Shown here: positions 8,455 through 16,691 of the stretch, piece after piece
Numbering within the stretch: position 1 is the stretch's first letter
How the letters are laid out: every line of letters begins with the position of its first letter
From: DATJGS01 sp035494735
GTDB lineage: Bacteria; Eisenbacteria; RBG-16-71-46
Reading direction: 5' to 3'
Length of the DNA stretch: 38,347 nt
Assembly: GCA_035494735.1 (NCBI GenBank)
Contig: DATJGS010000036.1
Coordinates: 1 to 38,347, forward strand
Made by a program: the position numbers and the translations under genes
Notes under the pieces: generated by a model
Told to the model about the DNA's origin: nothing
Database searches by the model: none
The model's input: the letters and a program-made list of their open reading frames with translations, nothing else

Positions 8455-9057
8455 ATGCACCCATTCCGCTGGAGCGCGCCGCTCGTCGTGGCGTTGGTCG
8501 CGTTGCTGCCGATGGCCGCGCGCGCCGAGACCGTCATCGTGCTGCCGCGTCCGGGACAGATCGGCGTCGGGCTGCAGGGCGGCTACGGCACGCTGCTGAG
8601 CAGCGGCGACTTCGGCAGCACGTTCGGCAGCGGCGCGAGCCTCGCGGTGCGCATCCGCTATCGCATGCGCTACGAGCGTGCGTTCGGAATTTCGTTCGAG
8701 AGTCACTCGTTCGACGCGCGGCAGCCGGCCGACAGCGCGTTCGCGGTGAGCAGCGCCACGTTCCTGCTCTCGGGCGTCGAGATGTACCAGATCTTCCAGA
8801 CGCGCGAGAAGGTGCAGCCGATGATCAGCGTGGGGGCGGGGCTGGCCCAGGTGCACACCACGCTGCGCGACGGCGAGACGGCGTATCCGCTCGGCGGCGA
8901 CGGGCTGTATCTGAGCGCCGGGCTCGGCGCGGAGCGCTTCGTGTACCGCAGCCTGGCGCTCGACTTCAGCACCCGCTACTTGGCGGTGTTCCAGAACGGC
9001 AGCGTCAACCACGACGTGCAGGCCTCGGCCGGCGTCATCTTCTACGCGAGCTACTGA
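8455..9057 (+). CDS. Small outer-membrane beta-barrel protein
   Basis: The 200-residue protein has a signal peptide (residues 1-24, cleavage after AARA). The rest alternates hydrophobic and polar residues in strands separated by Gly-rich turns: IGVGLQGGYGTLL, GASLAVRIRYRMRYE, QPMISVGAGLAQV, LYLSAGLGAERFVY and VQASAGVIFYASY. It ends in Tyr, compatible with a BAM signal. This resembles OmpW/OmpA-type 8-stranded barrels of about 180-200 residues, but I cannot name a family. A GAGGGGGAA Shine-Dalgarno precedes the ATG. It follows xer by 33 nt and its stop lies only 2 nt before the next ATG, so an envelope gene sits inside a run of nucleic-acid enzymes. Confidence 0.75.
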   Translation: MHPFRWSAPLVVALVALLPMAARAETVIVLPRPGQIGVGLQGGYGTLLSSGDFGSTFGSGASLAVRIRYRMRYERAFGISFESHSFDARQPADSAFAVSSATFLLSGVEMYQIFQTREKVQPMISVGAGLAQVHTTLRDGETAYPLGGDGLYLSAGLGAERFVYRSLALDFSTRYLAVFQNGSVNHDVQASAGVIFYASY

Positions 9058-9059
9058 GC

Positions 9060-10469
9060 ATGCCCGATCCGCTCTCCATCCGCTTCGAAGGCGCCGCGCG
9101 CACCGTGACCGGTTCGCGGCATCACGTGTGTTTCGGAGCGCGGCAGTGGCTGTTCGATTGTGGGCTCTACCAGGGCCGGCGTGACGAGGCGGACGCCATC
9201 AACCGCACGTTCGCGTTCGAGCCGCCGACGCTCGACGCGGTCGTGCTGTCGCACGCGCACCTCGATCACACCGGAAACCTGCCGACGCTCGTCGCTCAGG
9301 GCTTCCAGGGACCGATCGACTGCACGCCGGCGACCGCCGACCTGTGCCGCGTGCTGCTGCCGGACAGCGCGTTCCTCATGGCCAAGGACATCGAGCACGT
9401 GAATCGCCGGCGCGGCCAGAAGGGCCCGCCGCGCGAGGCGCTGTACGCGCCGGGCGACGTCGAGCGGACGCTGGAACGCCTGCGCCCGCGCGCCTACCAC
9501 GAGCCGTGGACGCTGTTCGACGGCGTGAACGTCCAGTATCACGACGCGGGGCACATCCTGGGCTCGGCGTTCACCACGTTCGAGTTCTCGAGCAGCGGGC
9601 GCACGTTGCGCCTGGGGATGAGTGGCGACGTGGGACGCGCGCACCGCCGCATCCTGCGCGATCCGGAGTTCCCGCCGGGGCCCGAGGTCCTGGTGATGGA
9701 GAGCACGTACGGGGATCGCCTGCACCCGGCGGAAGAGGACAACGAGCGCCAGCTGCTCGAGGTCCTGAAGCGCACGTTTGCGCGCGGCGGGCGCGTGATG
9801 GTGCCGGCGTTCGCCATCGGGCGCACGCAGGAGTTCGTCGCGCAGCTGCACGAGCTGATCGAACGCGGCCAGCTCAAGGGCGTGCCGATGTTCGTCGACA
9901 GCCCGATGGCGTATCACGCCACCGAGGTGTACCGCGCGCACCCGGAGTGCTTCGACGACGAGACGCGCAGGGCGTTCGAGGACGAGAACGGCGCGCCGTT
10001 CGGCTTCGACCGACTGAACTACGTGACCGATGTCGCGCATTCGCGCGCCCTGAACGTCCGCAAGGGACCGTGCATCGTGATCGCGGCCTCGGGCATGTGC
10101 GAAGGCGGGCGCATCCTCCACCATCTGGAACACGGTCTCGGCGATCCGCGGAACACGGTGCTGTTCGTGGGATATCAGGGCGAGGGCACGCTGGGGCGGA
10201 GGCTGCGCGAGGGGCGCAATCCCGTGAACATCTTCGGCGAACCGGTCGAGGTGAAGGCCGAGATCGCGGCCCTCGACGGCTACAGCGCGCACGCGGACCA
10301 GCGCGAGCTCGTCGAGTGGGTCGAGCACCTGAAGCCGACGCCGCGCACGATCTTCCTGGTGCACGGCGACCTCGCCCCGGCCGAAACGCTGGCCGGCCTG
10401 CTGCACGAGCGCACCGGCGCCACGGTGCACGTCCCGAAGAAGGGCGAGGAGTTCCCACTGTGGAACTGA
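9060..10469 (+). CDS. Metallo-beta-lactamase-fold beta-CASP ribonuclease (CPSF73/Ysh1-like)
   Basis: This 469-residue protein has the classic layout of beta-CASP RNA-processing nucleases. The MBL domain shows TGSRHHV and the zinc motif HAHLDH (His65, His67, Asp69, His70). Further motifs are DAGHILGSA, GDVGR and a beta-CASP insert from about 240 (VMVPAFAIGRTQE, ASGMCEGGRILHHL). The terminal metal-binding block is DGYSAHADQREL followed by FLVHGD. Known relatives are endo/5'-exonucleases acting on RNA; a DNA substrate cannot be excluded. It starts 2 nt after the barrel gene without a Shine-Dalgarno, so it probably relies on coupled translation, and it overlaps the following SNF2 gene by 10 nt. 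That overlap suggests joint function with the helicase. Confidence 0.9.
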   Translation: MPDPLSIRFEGAARTVTGSRHHVCFGARQWLFDCGLYQGRRDEADAINRTFAFEPPTLDAVVLSHAHLDHTGNLPTLVAQGFQGPIDCTPATADLCRVLLPDSAFLMAKDIEHVNRRRGQKGPPREALYAPGDVERTLERLRPRAYHEPWTLFDGVNVQYHDAGHILGSAFTTFEFSSSGRTLRLGMSGDVGRAHRRILRDPEFPPGPEVLVMESTYGDRLHPAEEDNERQLLEVLKRTFARGGRVMVPAFAIGRTQEFVAQLHELIERGQLKGVPMFVDSPMAYHATEVYRAHPECFDDETRRAFEDENGAPFGFDRLNYVTDVAHSRALNVRKGPCIVIAASGMCEGGRILHHLEHGLGDPRNTVLFVGYQGEGTLGRRLREGRNPVNIFGEPVEVKAEIAALDGYSAHADQRELVEWVEHLKPTPRTIFLVHGDLAPAETLAGLLHERTGATVHVPKKGEEFPLWN

Positions 10470-12469
10470 CCGCGAGCCGCTACCAGGTCGGACAGCGCCT
10501 GCGCCATCCCCAGTTCGGTGAGGGGCTGGTCGTCGAGGTGCACACCGATCGCGGGCGCGAGGTGCTGGAGGTCGTGTTCGGCGGCCAGCTGCGCCGCCTG
10601 TCGGCGCAGCGCGACTGGGAGGTCGTGCGCGGCAACGGCATCGGCGAAGGCGCGGCCGGCCCCGCCGGCGACGTGACGCCGGCCGTGGAGGCGGGCACCG
10701 CGACCGACGGTGCGGACGGCGCGACGCGCCCGCGCGGCGAGCGCGTGTGGCACGCGCAGGGCGAGCGCCTGCTCGAGCGTTGGCGCGCGGACGAGGTCGT
10801 GCCGCCGGCCCGCTTCGATCTGCGCGCCGAGGCCGAGCGCTGGGCCGGCTGGGCGGGGACGGATCGCCTGATCTCGCTCGATTCGCTGCGTGGGGTGGAG
10901 CAGTTCCCGCACCAGATCCGCGCCTGCCTGAAGGTCATGCGCGACCTGAACGGGCGCGCGATCCTGGCGGACGAGGTGGGACTCGGCAAGACCATCGAAG
11001 CCGGCATCGTGCTCAAGGACTACCTGCTGCGCGGCGCGGTGCGCACCGTGCTCGTCCTCGTGCCCGCGTCACTGTGCGAGCAGTGGCGCGCCGAACTCTG
11101 GGAGAAGTTCGAACTCGACTTCGTCGTGTCGCGCGGGCCCGCGGGGCAGTGGGGCCGCCATCCGCTCGTCATCTCGTCGCTCGAGACGGCGCGCCACGAG
11201 CGCCACCGGCGGCGCGTGCGCGGCGCGGGCTACGACATGGTCGTCGTCGACGAAGCGCATCGCCTGCGCAACCATCTGACGCTCGGCTGGAAATTCATCA
11301 ACGACCTGAATCCACGCTACCTGCTGCTTCTGACGGCGACGCCGGTGCAGAACGACATGCGCGAGCTGTACAACCTCGCGACCCTGGTGCGACCGGGCAC
11401 GGTCGGCACGTTCTCGCAGTTCCGTCGCGACTTCCTGAGCGGGCACGACAAGCGCACGCCGCGCAACACGCCGCGACTGCGCACGCTGCTGCAGTCGGTG
11501 ATGATCCGTACGCGGCGCGGCGACACGAATCTCACGTTCGCGCCGCGCAAGGTGGAGACGCTATGGGTCAGCCAGACCGCGGCCGAGCGCAAGTTGTACC
11601 GGCAGGTCAGCGACTTCGTGGCCGAATCCGTGAGCGCCGACCACGCCGGGCCCGGCCGCCCGCACTACTTCACGCTCATGGTCCTGCAGAAGGAGATGGG
11701 TTCCTCGTGGGCCGCGGCACGCTCCACGCTCGAGAAGCTGGGACGCAATCCCGACGGACTGGACGCGCGTCTCGTCCGGCTGCTCGCGCAGCGCGCCGGC
11801 GACGTCAGCACGAATCCGAGCAAGGTGCGCTCGCTGCTGCGCTGCATCGGCGGCCTGAATGGCGAGAAATGCATCGTGTTCACCCAGTTCCGCTCGACGC
11901 AGGAGACGATCGCGGACGCGCTGCGCGCGCAGGGCATCGAGCCGGTGCTGTTCCACGGCGAGATGGGCTGGCGCGAGAAGGAGGAGTCGCTCGAACAGTT
12001 CCGCAGTACGGCGCCGGTGCTGGTCAGCACCGAGGCGGGCGGGGAAGGGCGCAACCTCCAGTTCTGCCGCATCGTGATCAACTACGACCTGCCGTGGAAC
12101 CCGATGCGCGTCGAGCAGCGCATCGGCCGCGTCCACCGTCTCGGCCAGGAGCACCCCGTGCGCGTCGTGAACATGGCCGCGCGCGGCACCATCGAGGCCT
12201 ACGTGCTCGAGATCCTCGACCGCAAGATCCGCATGTTCGAGCTGGTGGTGGGCGAGATGGAGGAGATCCTCGGCGCGTGGCAGCCGCACGGTTCGTTCGA
12301 GGACGAAGTGTTCCGGCGCTGGACCGAGTCGACGAATCCGCGGCTGCGCAAGCGCCGCTTCGCCGAGCTGGCGCAGACGCTGGTCACGGCGCGACGCCTG
12401 TACCTCGAACAGAAGACGCGACAGCAGTGGCTGTTCCCCACGGTCGCCAAGGAGGACGAGAGCGCATGA
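10460..12469 (+). CDS. SNF2-family ATPase/helicase
   Basis: The 669-residue protein carries all core SF2/SNF2 motifs: Walker A DEVGLGKT at 171-178, DEAH at 264-267, TATPVQN at 292-298, FTQF near 474, and motif VI QRIGRVHRLGQ at 553-563. These ATPases translocate on duplex DNA and remodel protein-DNA complexes (RapA/HepA is a bacterial example). Residues 1-55 form a separate small module (VGQRLRHPQFGEGLVVEV) like the beta-barrel modules of UvrD-type helicases, then a Gly/Ala linker at 60-95. The start is GTG with AGGAG 8 nt upstream; no plausible ATG precedes the ATPase core. It overlaps the nuclease gene by 10 nt and the next gene by 4 nt (ATGA). Confidence 0.92.
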   Translation: MELTASRYQVGQRLRHPQFGEGLVVEVHTDRGREVLEVVFGGQLRRLSAQRDWEVVRGNGIGEGAAGPAGDVTPAVEAGTATDGADGATRPRGERVWHAQGERLLERWRADEVVPPARFDLRAEAERWAGWAGTDRLISLDSLRGVEQFPHQIRACLKVMRDLNGRAILADEVGLGKTIEAGIVLKDYLLRGAVRTVLVLVPASLCEQWRAELWEKFELDFVVSRGPAGQWGRHPLVISSLETARHERHRRRVRGAGYDMVVVDEAHRLRNHLTLGWKFINDLNPRYLLLLTATPVQNDMRELYNLATLVRPGTVGTFSQFRRDFLSGHDKRTPRNTPRLRTLLQSVMIRTRRGDTNLTFAPRKVETLWVSQTAAERKLYRQVSDFVAESVSADHAGPGRPHYFTLMVLQKEMGSSWAAARSTLEKLGRNPDGLDARLVRLLAQRAGDVSTNPSKVRSLLRCIGGLNGEKCIVFTQFRSTQETIADALRAQGIEPVLFHGEMGWREKEESLEQFRSTAPVLVSTEAGGEGRNLQFCRIVINYDLPWNPMRVEQRIGRVHRLGQEHPVRVVNMAARGTIEAYVLEILDRKIRMFELVVGEMEEILGAWQPHGSFEDEVFRRWTESTNPRLRKRRFAELAQTLVTARRLYLEQKTRQQWLFPTVAKEDESA

Positions 12470-13620
12470 GCGCGGATGTCGCCACGAAGAAGCCGCGACG
12501 CGCCGCCGGCCGGAGCCGTGCCGCCGCCGGGAACGGCCGCGCCCCGGCGGTGACCTCGGTGGTGCACTCGCCGTCCGCGCCGCCGACGTTGCCGCCCGAG
12601 TGGCGCGCGTTCGTCGGGCGCTGGCTCGAGGCCGCGGGGTGCACGGTGAGCGACGCCGCGCGCGGCGACTGGGAAGTGGATCTGTCGCCGGCGCTGCGCC
12701 GGCGCTGGCGGCGCCAGCGCGTGCGCCTGGTGTTCGATCCGCAGCGCCCGACGCTGCCGCGCGGCGCATGGTTCACCGCTCCTGGCAGCGGCGCCGGGCG
12801 CAAGCTGCTCGAGGCCGCGCTCGAGGATCCCGTGTGCACGCGGCGCACGGCGCTCGCCCAGGTGCCGGGTGCGCCCGAGGCGGGCATCGCCTCGGTGTGC
12901 CGCGTGCGCGGCCTGACATGGGGCCCGGCGCGTCTCGGCCCGGTGCGCTACGAGCGTCGCGTCGCGTTCCACGCCGTGCTCACTCGCTGGGGCGGATTGC
13001 CTTTGCAGGAGCCGTGGGTCGTCCTGCTCGGTCCCGACGGTGCGTGCCTCGAGACCGTGCAGGGCTCGCAGGTGCCGGACATCCGCACGCGCGAGGGGCT
13101 GTACCAGATCAGCGAGCCGCCGTCCGATGAGCAGCGGGTCCAGTGGATGCAGCAGGCGCGCGGCGCGCTCGACCAGTTGCTGGACGATCGCGAGCACGAG
13201 TGGGAGCGCGGCATCGCGCGCCTCCGTGACGACGAACTCGGGCGGCTCGGCGCGTTCTTCTCGGCGCGCATCGAGGAGGAGGAGGAGCGGCTACGGCGTC
13301 GCGCCTCGCATCCCGAGGATCCGGACCTGGCGCACGGCGACGCCACGTCGCTCAAGCTCGAGTGGGAGCGCCGGGCCGCCGAGGTGCGCCAGCGCTGGGC
13401 GCTGCGCGCGGAACTGCGGCTGTGGGGCATCGAGGAGTGGTCGTGGCCGGTGGCGGACCTCGAGCAGGAGCTGCGCGCCGGGGCCGTGCACGTGAGGCTG
13501 ACGAGCCGGGTGGACGTGGCGCGCGGCAAGCCGGAGCTGCCGTGCTGTCCGGGATGCGGCGCGCCCGCCGAAATGCTGGTGCGGGCGCGCGGCGCGGTCG
13601 GCTGCGCGCGCTGCGCATGA
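12466..13620 (+). CDS. Uncharacterised zinc-ribbon protein coupled to the SNF2 ATPase
   Basis: The 384-residue product matches no family I can name. A basic Ala/Arg-rich N-terminal tail (1-40) is followed by a mixed domain (about 45-215: EWRAFVGRWLEAAGCTVSD, VRLVFDPQRP). Next come long charged helices likely to form coiled coil (about 225-330, rich in Glu/Arg, with an EEEEERLRRR-like run). A C-terminal four-Cys zinc ribbon follows: Cys361, Cys364, Cys380, Cys383 (CPGC ... CARC). The start follows GGAGG and overlaps the SNF2 stop (ATGA). In Bacillus, as I recall, the SNF2 gene yqhH sits beside the uncharacterised yqhG; a similar partner role is possible but homology is unproven. Likely a dedicated partner or substrate adaptor of the ATPase. 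Confidence 0.75.
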   Translation: MSADVATKKPRRAAGRSRAAAGNGRAPAVTSVVHSPSAPPTLPPEWRAFVGRWLEAAGCTVSDAARGDWEVDLSPALRRRWRRQRVRLVFDPQRPTLPRGAWFTAPGSGAGRKLLEAALEDPVCTRRTALAQVPGAPEAGIASVCRVRGLTWGPARLGPVRYERRVAFHAVLTRWGGLPLQEPWVVLLGPDGACLETVQGSQVPDIRTREGLYQISEPPSDEQRVQWMQQARGALDQLLDDREHEWERGIARLRDDELGRLGAFFSARIEEEEERLRRRASHPEDPDLAHGDATSLKLEWERRAAEVRQRWALRAELRLWGIEEWSWPVADLEQELRAGAVHVRLTSRVDVARGKPELPCCPGCGAPAEMLVRARGAVGCARCA

Positions 13621-13712
13621 GGGCGGCGGCGGGCCGCGGCGAAGCGCGGCGCGGCCGCACCGAGCGCCCGGCGCGATCGCGCGGGGGCCTCGAGAGCGCT
13701 CGCCGGGCCGGC

Positions 13713-13742
13713 TTGACGCTGGGCATCGGGACGGGCTAAGGT
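13713..13742 (+). promoter_or_regulatory. Putative promoter upstream of the TPR protein gene
   Basis: TTGACG (13713-13718), 18-nt spacer, TAAGGT (13737-13742). It lies in the 190-nt gap after the zinc-ribbon gene, about 70 nt before the TTG start at 13811, which suggests a new transcription unit begins here. The -10 match is partial. Confidence 0.4.
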
Positions 13743-13810
13743 TCGCGGCGCTCGTTCAGTAACGCATGCCATGCATCACATGAGATCGACCTCGTAACGG
13801 GAGGTTTTGC

Positions 13811-14479
13811 TTGTCTTTGGAGTCACGGAAGGGAGCCCGGCTCGAAGATCCGGGTGCAGAATTGCTGGACCAGTTGACCGGCTTCTGGGGCCGCTACGGG
13901 CGTCTCACGCTCGGCGTGGTCGGAGTCGCGGCCGTGGTGTCGGCGGGCCTGTTCTTCACGTTGCGTTCGCGCGCCAGCCAGGAGGAACTCGCGGCCGGCA
14001 AGCTGGCCGAGGCGAACGTGATGTTCTGGCAGGGCGACTACCAGCATTCGCTGCAGGCCGCGCGCCAGGTGAGCCAGACGTACGCGTCGACCCCGAGCGG
14101 CAACGATGCGCACCGCCTGGCCGGCGACGACGCCTACTGGAGCGGCGACTTCAAGACGGCCGTCAGCGAGTACAAGACCTACCTGTCGAAGCAGAAGAGC
14201 GGCGTGCTCGCCGACGCCGCCCGGCGCAGTCTGGCCTACGCGCTCGAGAGCAATCTGCAGTACGCCGACGCGGCCGCGCTGTACGACCAGCTCGTGGGCG
14301 TGTTCGATCGCGAATCGTCGGCCGAATTCCTCATGGCCGCGGCACGATGCTACCAGCAGACGCACCAGCAGGCCGAAGCGGTCAAGCGCCTGCAGCGTCT
14401 GGTCAGCGAATTCGGCGAGACCTCGATCGCGCAGCGCGCCCACGAAGAGATCGGCGAGATCCAGGGCGCCGGGCAGTAG
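13811..14479 (+). CDS. Single-pass membrane protein with tetratricopeptide repeats (YfgM-like layout)
   Basis: The 222-residue protein has a short cytosolic N-terminus, one membrane helix at about 36-57 (LTLGVVGVAAVVSAGLFFTL) and a periplasmic helical domain with TPR-like pairs: MFWQGDYQHSLQAARQV, AYWSGDFKTAVSEYKTYL, QYADAAALYDQLVGVF and CYQQTHQQAEAVKRLQRLV. The layout resembles YfgM/YbgF-type envelope chaperone or scaffold proteins; partners are unknown. The start is TTG, chosen because GGGAGGT lies 5 nt upstream; no ATG fits as well. A possible promoter lies about 70 nt upstream. It is followed by a 90-nt gap and the GH57 gene on the same strand. Confidence 0.8.
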   Translation: MSLESRKGARLEDPGAELLDQLTGFWGRYGRLTLGVVGVAAVVSAGLFFTLRSRASQEELAAGKLAEANVMFWQGDYQHSLQAARQVSQTYASTPSGNDAHRLAGDDAYWSGDFKTAVSEYKTYLSKQKSGVLADAARRSLAYALESNLQYADAAALYDQLVGVFDRESSAEFLMAAARCYQQTHQQAEAVKRLQRLVSEFGETSIAQRAHEEIGEIQGAGQ

Positions 14480-14569
14480 CCGAAGCGGCGGCCGCCGGAC
14501 CCCGGCGCGCCGCGACGGCGCGCTTGGCGAGGGCGGGCGGCGCGGCAGTCGCGCGGTCGGGAGGGGCCG

Positions 14570-16666
14570 TTGAATCCACACGCCGCGGTGCGGCTCCTCC
14601 TCCTGTGGCATCAGCACCAGCCCGACTACCGCCACCCGCGCGACAGCGTCGCGCAGTTGCCCTGGGTGCGACTGCACGCGACCAAGGATTACCTCGACAT
14701 GGTGCGCCGCCTGGAGCCCTTCCCCGGGGTGCGCGCGACGTTCAATTTCGTGCCCATCCTGCTCGACCAGCTCGACGACGCGGCGAACGGCGGGCGCGAC
14801 GTCCTGTTCGAGCGGCTGGCCCAGCCCATCGAGACGCTGGACGCGGCGGACCGCCGTGAGGTGGCCGAGCGCTGTTCCCATGCGCCGCGCTGGGCGCTCG
14901 AGCGCTGGCCGGCGTACGCCGCGCTGACACGTCGCGTCGCCGCACGCGACACGCTGCGCGACGACGAACTGCTCGCGCTCGAATGCTCCTTCCTCGTGGC
15001 CTGGCTGGATCCCTCGCTGCACGCCGAGCCCGAGGCCGTGGCCGCGCTCGCCGCGCCCATGAGCGGCGTGGGGGAGCGCGACGGCCTGCTCGCGCTGTAT
15101 CGGCGCGTCGTGGGGCAGGTCGTGCCGGCGCATCGTGCCCGCGCCGACGCCGGGCAGATCGAACTCTCGACGTCGCCCTACTGTCACCCGATCCTGCCGT
15201 TGCTCGTCGACACCCGGCACGCGCGGCGCGCGAATCCGTCGCTGGCCATGCCGGCCGAGGCGTTCGTGGCGCCCGAGGACGCCGCCGCGCAGATCGACCG
15301 CGCGATCGCCCGACATCGCGACGCGTTCGGGGCGGCGCCACGCGGCATGTGGCCGTCCGAGGGCTCGGTCAGCCCCGAGGCGGTCGGGTTGGCGGCGCGC
15401 GCCGGCCTGGAGTGGCTGGCCAGCGACGAGGGCGTGCTGTGGGCGTCGCTGCCCCAGGAGCGACGCACGCGCGACCGGCTGTATCGGCCCTGGAAATTCG
15501 CGACGCCGGACGGCGACGTCGCGCTGTTCTTCCGGGACCACGAGCTGTCGGACCGCATCGGGTTCGTGTACGCGCGCTGGAATTCCGAGGACGCCGTCGC
15601 CGACTTCATGGATCGCCTGCGCCGCATCGGGCGCGAGCACGGCGGCGACGGGCCGCCTCTCGTGAGCGTGATCCTGGACGGCGAGAACTGTTGGGAGCAC
15701 TACGCCAGCGACGGCGGCCCGTTCCTGGATCGCCTGTACACGGCGCTCGAACAAGCGGACGACATCGAGACCGTGACGCCGAGCCAGGTGCTCGACGAGG
15801 GGCCGGCGCGTGAGGCGCTGCCGGAGCTGCACTCGGGCTCGTGGATCGACGCCGACTTCCACATCTGGATCGGCCATCCCGAGAAGAATCGAGCCTGGGA
15901 ACTGCTGGTGCGCGCGAGGCGCGCGCTGATCGAGGGCGGTGCGACCCTTGAGACGCAGCCGAGCGCGTGGCGCGCCCTGCACGCGGCGGAAGGCTCCGAC
16001 TGGTTCTGGTGGTTCGGCGAGGACCACCACACCGACGATCGCGCGCTGTTCGATCTGATCTTCCGCGAGCACCTGCAGGCGGTGTACGAGCACTCGGGCG
16101 CGGCGCCGCCGGCCGCGCTGCGCCAGCCTATCGTCGGGGCACGCGCGGCGGCCTCGGGCCGGGCTCCGATCGGCTACGTCACGCCGCAGCTGGATGGCCG
16201 CCGCACCGGCTACTACGAATGGCACGCGGCCGGCTCGTGGCTCGTGGGGTCGGGAAGCTCGATGCACCACGACGGCGCGTGGACGCGTGAAGTGCTGTAC
16301 GGATTCGACGAGGCGCGCCTCTATCTGCGCGCCGATCCGGTGGACCGCGCGGCGGTTCCGCGCAGCGTCGTCGTCGAGGCGCTCGCACCCAAGGCTGTGC
16401 GCTGGACGTTCCGCGCCGAATCCGGCGGGCGGGTGCGTGCGGTCGGGCCGGACGGCGCGGCCGGCGACGGCGCGGAAGCCGCGTTCGGCGCCATCGTCGA
16501 GATCGCGCTGCCGTTCGCGGCGCTGGGCGTCGCGCCGGGCGAGCGACTCGACCTGCTGCTCCACGTGACGTTCGCGGACGGTGCGGAGGCCGTCGTGCCC
16601 GCGGACGGCACGTTGTCGTTGATCGTGCCCGGGCCGGACTTCGCCGCCCGCGTGTGGAGCGCGTAG
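14570..16666 (+). CDS. Glycoside hydrolase family 57 protein with C-terminal beta domain
   Basis: GH57 enzymes are retaining alpha-amylases, 4-alpha-glucanotransferases or branching enzymes acting on starch or glycogen. The 698-residue protein shows the family regions in order: WHQHQPDY at 13-20, GQIELSTSPYCHPILPL at about 196-211, GMWPSEGSVSP with candidate nucleophile Glu264, ILDGENCWEHY with candidate acid/base Asp370, and WFGEDHHTDD near 485. Residues about 520-698 form a beta-rich domain (GYYEWHAAGSWL, ARLYLRADP) resembling the glucodextranase-type modules on some GH57 proteins. There is no signal peptide, so it is probably cytosolic and linked to glycogen. The start is TTG after GGGAGGGG. 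It converges on the radical SAM gene with a 25-nt gap. Confidence 0.9.
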   Translation: MNPHAAVRLLLLWHQHQPDYRHPRDSVAQLPWVRLHATKDYLDMVRRLEPFPGVRATFNFVPILLDQLDDAANGGRDVLFERLAQPIETLDAADRREVAERCSHAPRWALERWPAYAALTRRVAARDTLRDDELLALECSFLVAWLDPSLHAEPEAVAALAAPMSGVGERDGLLALYRRVVGQVVPAHRARADAGQIELSTSPYCHPILPLLVDTRHARRANPSLAMPAEAFVAPEDAAAQIDRAIARHRDAFGAAPRGMWPSEGSVSPEAVGLAARAGLEWLASDEGVLWASLPQERRTRDRLYRPWKFATPDGDVALFFRDHELSDRIGFVYARWNSEDAVADFMDRLRRIGREHGGDGPPLVSVILDGENCWEHYASDGGPFLDRLYTALEQADDIETVTPSQVLDEGPAREALPELHSGSWIDADFHIWIGHPEKNRAWELLVRARRALIEGGATLETQPSAWRALHAAEGSDWFWWFGEDHHTDDRALFDLIFREHLQAVYEHSGAAPPAALRQPIVGARAAASGRAPIGYVTPQLDGRRTGYYEWHAAGSWLVGSGSSMHHDGAWTREVLYGFDEARLYLRADPVDRAAVPRSVVVEALAPKAVRWTFRAESGGRVRAVGPDGAAGDGAEAAFGAIVEIALPFAALGVAPGERLDLLLHVTFADGAEAVVPADGTLSLIVPGPDFAARVWSA

Positions 16667-16691
16667 CCGTCCACCGTTGTGAGACGCGGGG

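Noticed and set aside
12042..12049. GGGAAGGG, an FtsK KOPS-like octamer pointing toward the dif site
   Set aside because: A similar octamer, GGGTAGGG, at 25575-25582 points away from dif, and the motif is defined in E. coli; two instances prove nothing. A genome-wide orientation count would be needed.
9060..13620. SNF2-containing trio as a DISARM-type or other known phage defence system
   Set aside because: No methyltransferase, DUF1998 protein or phospholipase-D gene is nearby, and the neighbours are housekeeping genes rather than a defence island.
13823..16564. Minus-strand open frame of 913 codons opposite the TPR and GH57 genes
   Set aside because: It spans two clear plus-strand genes and their gap, and its composition is that of antisense GC-rich sequence.
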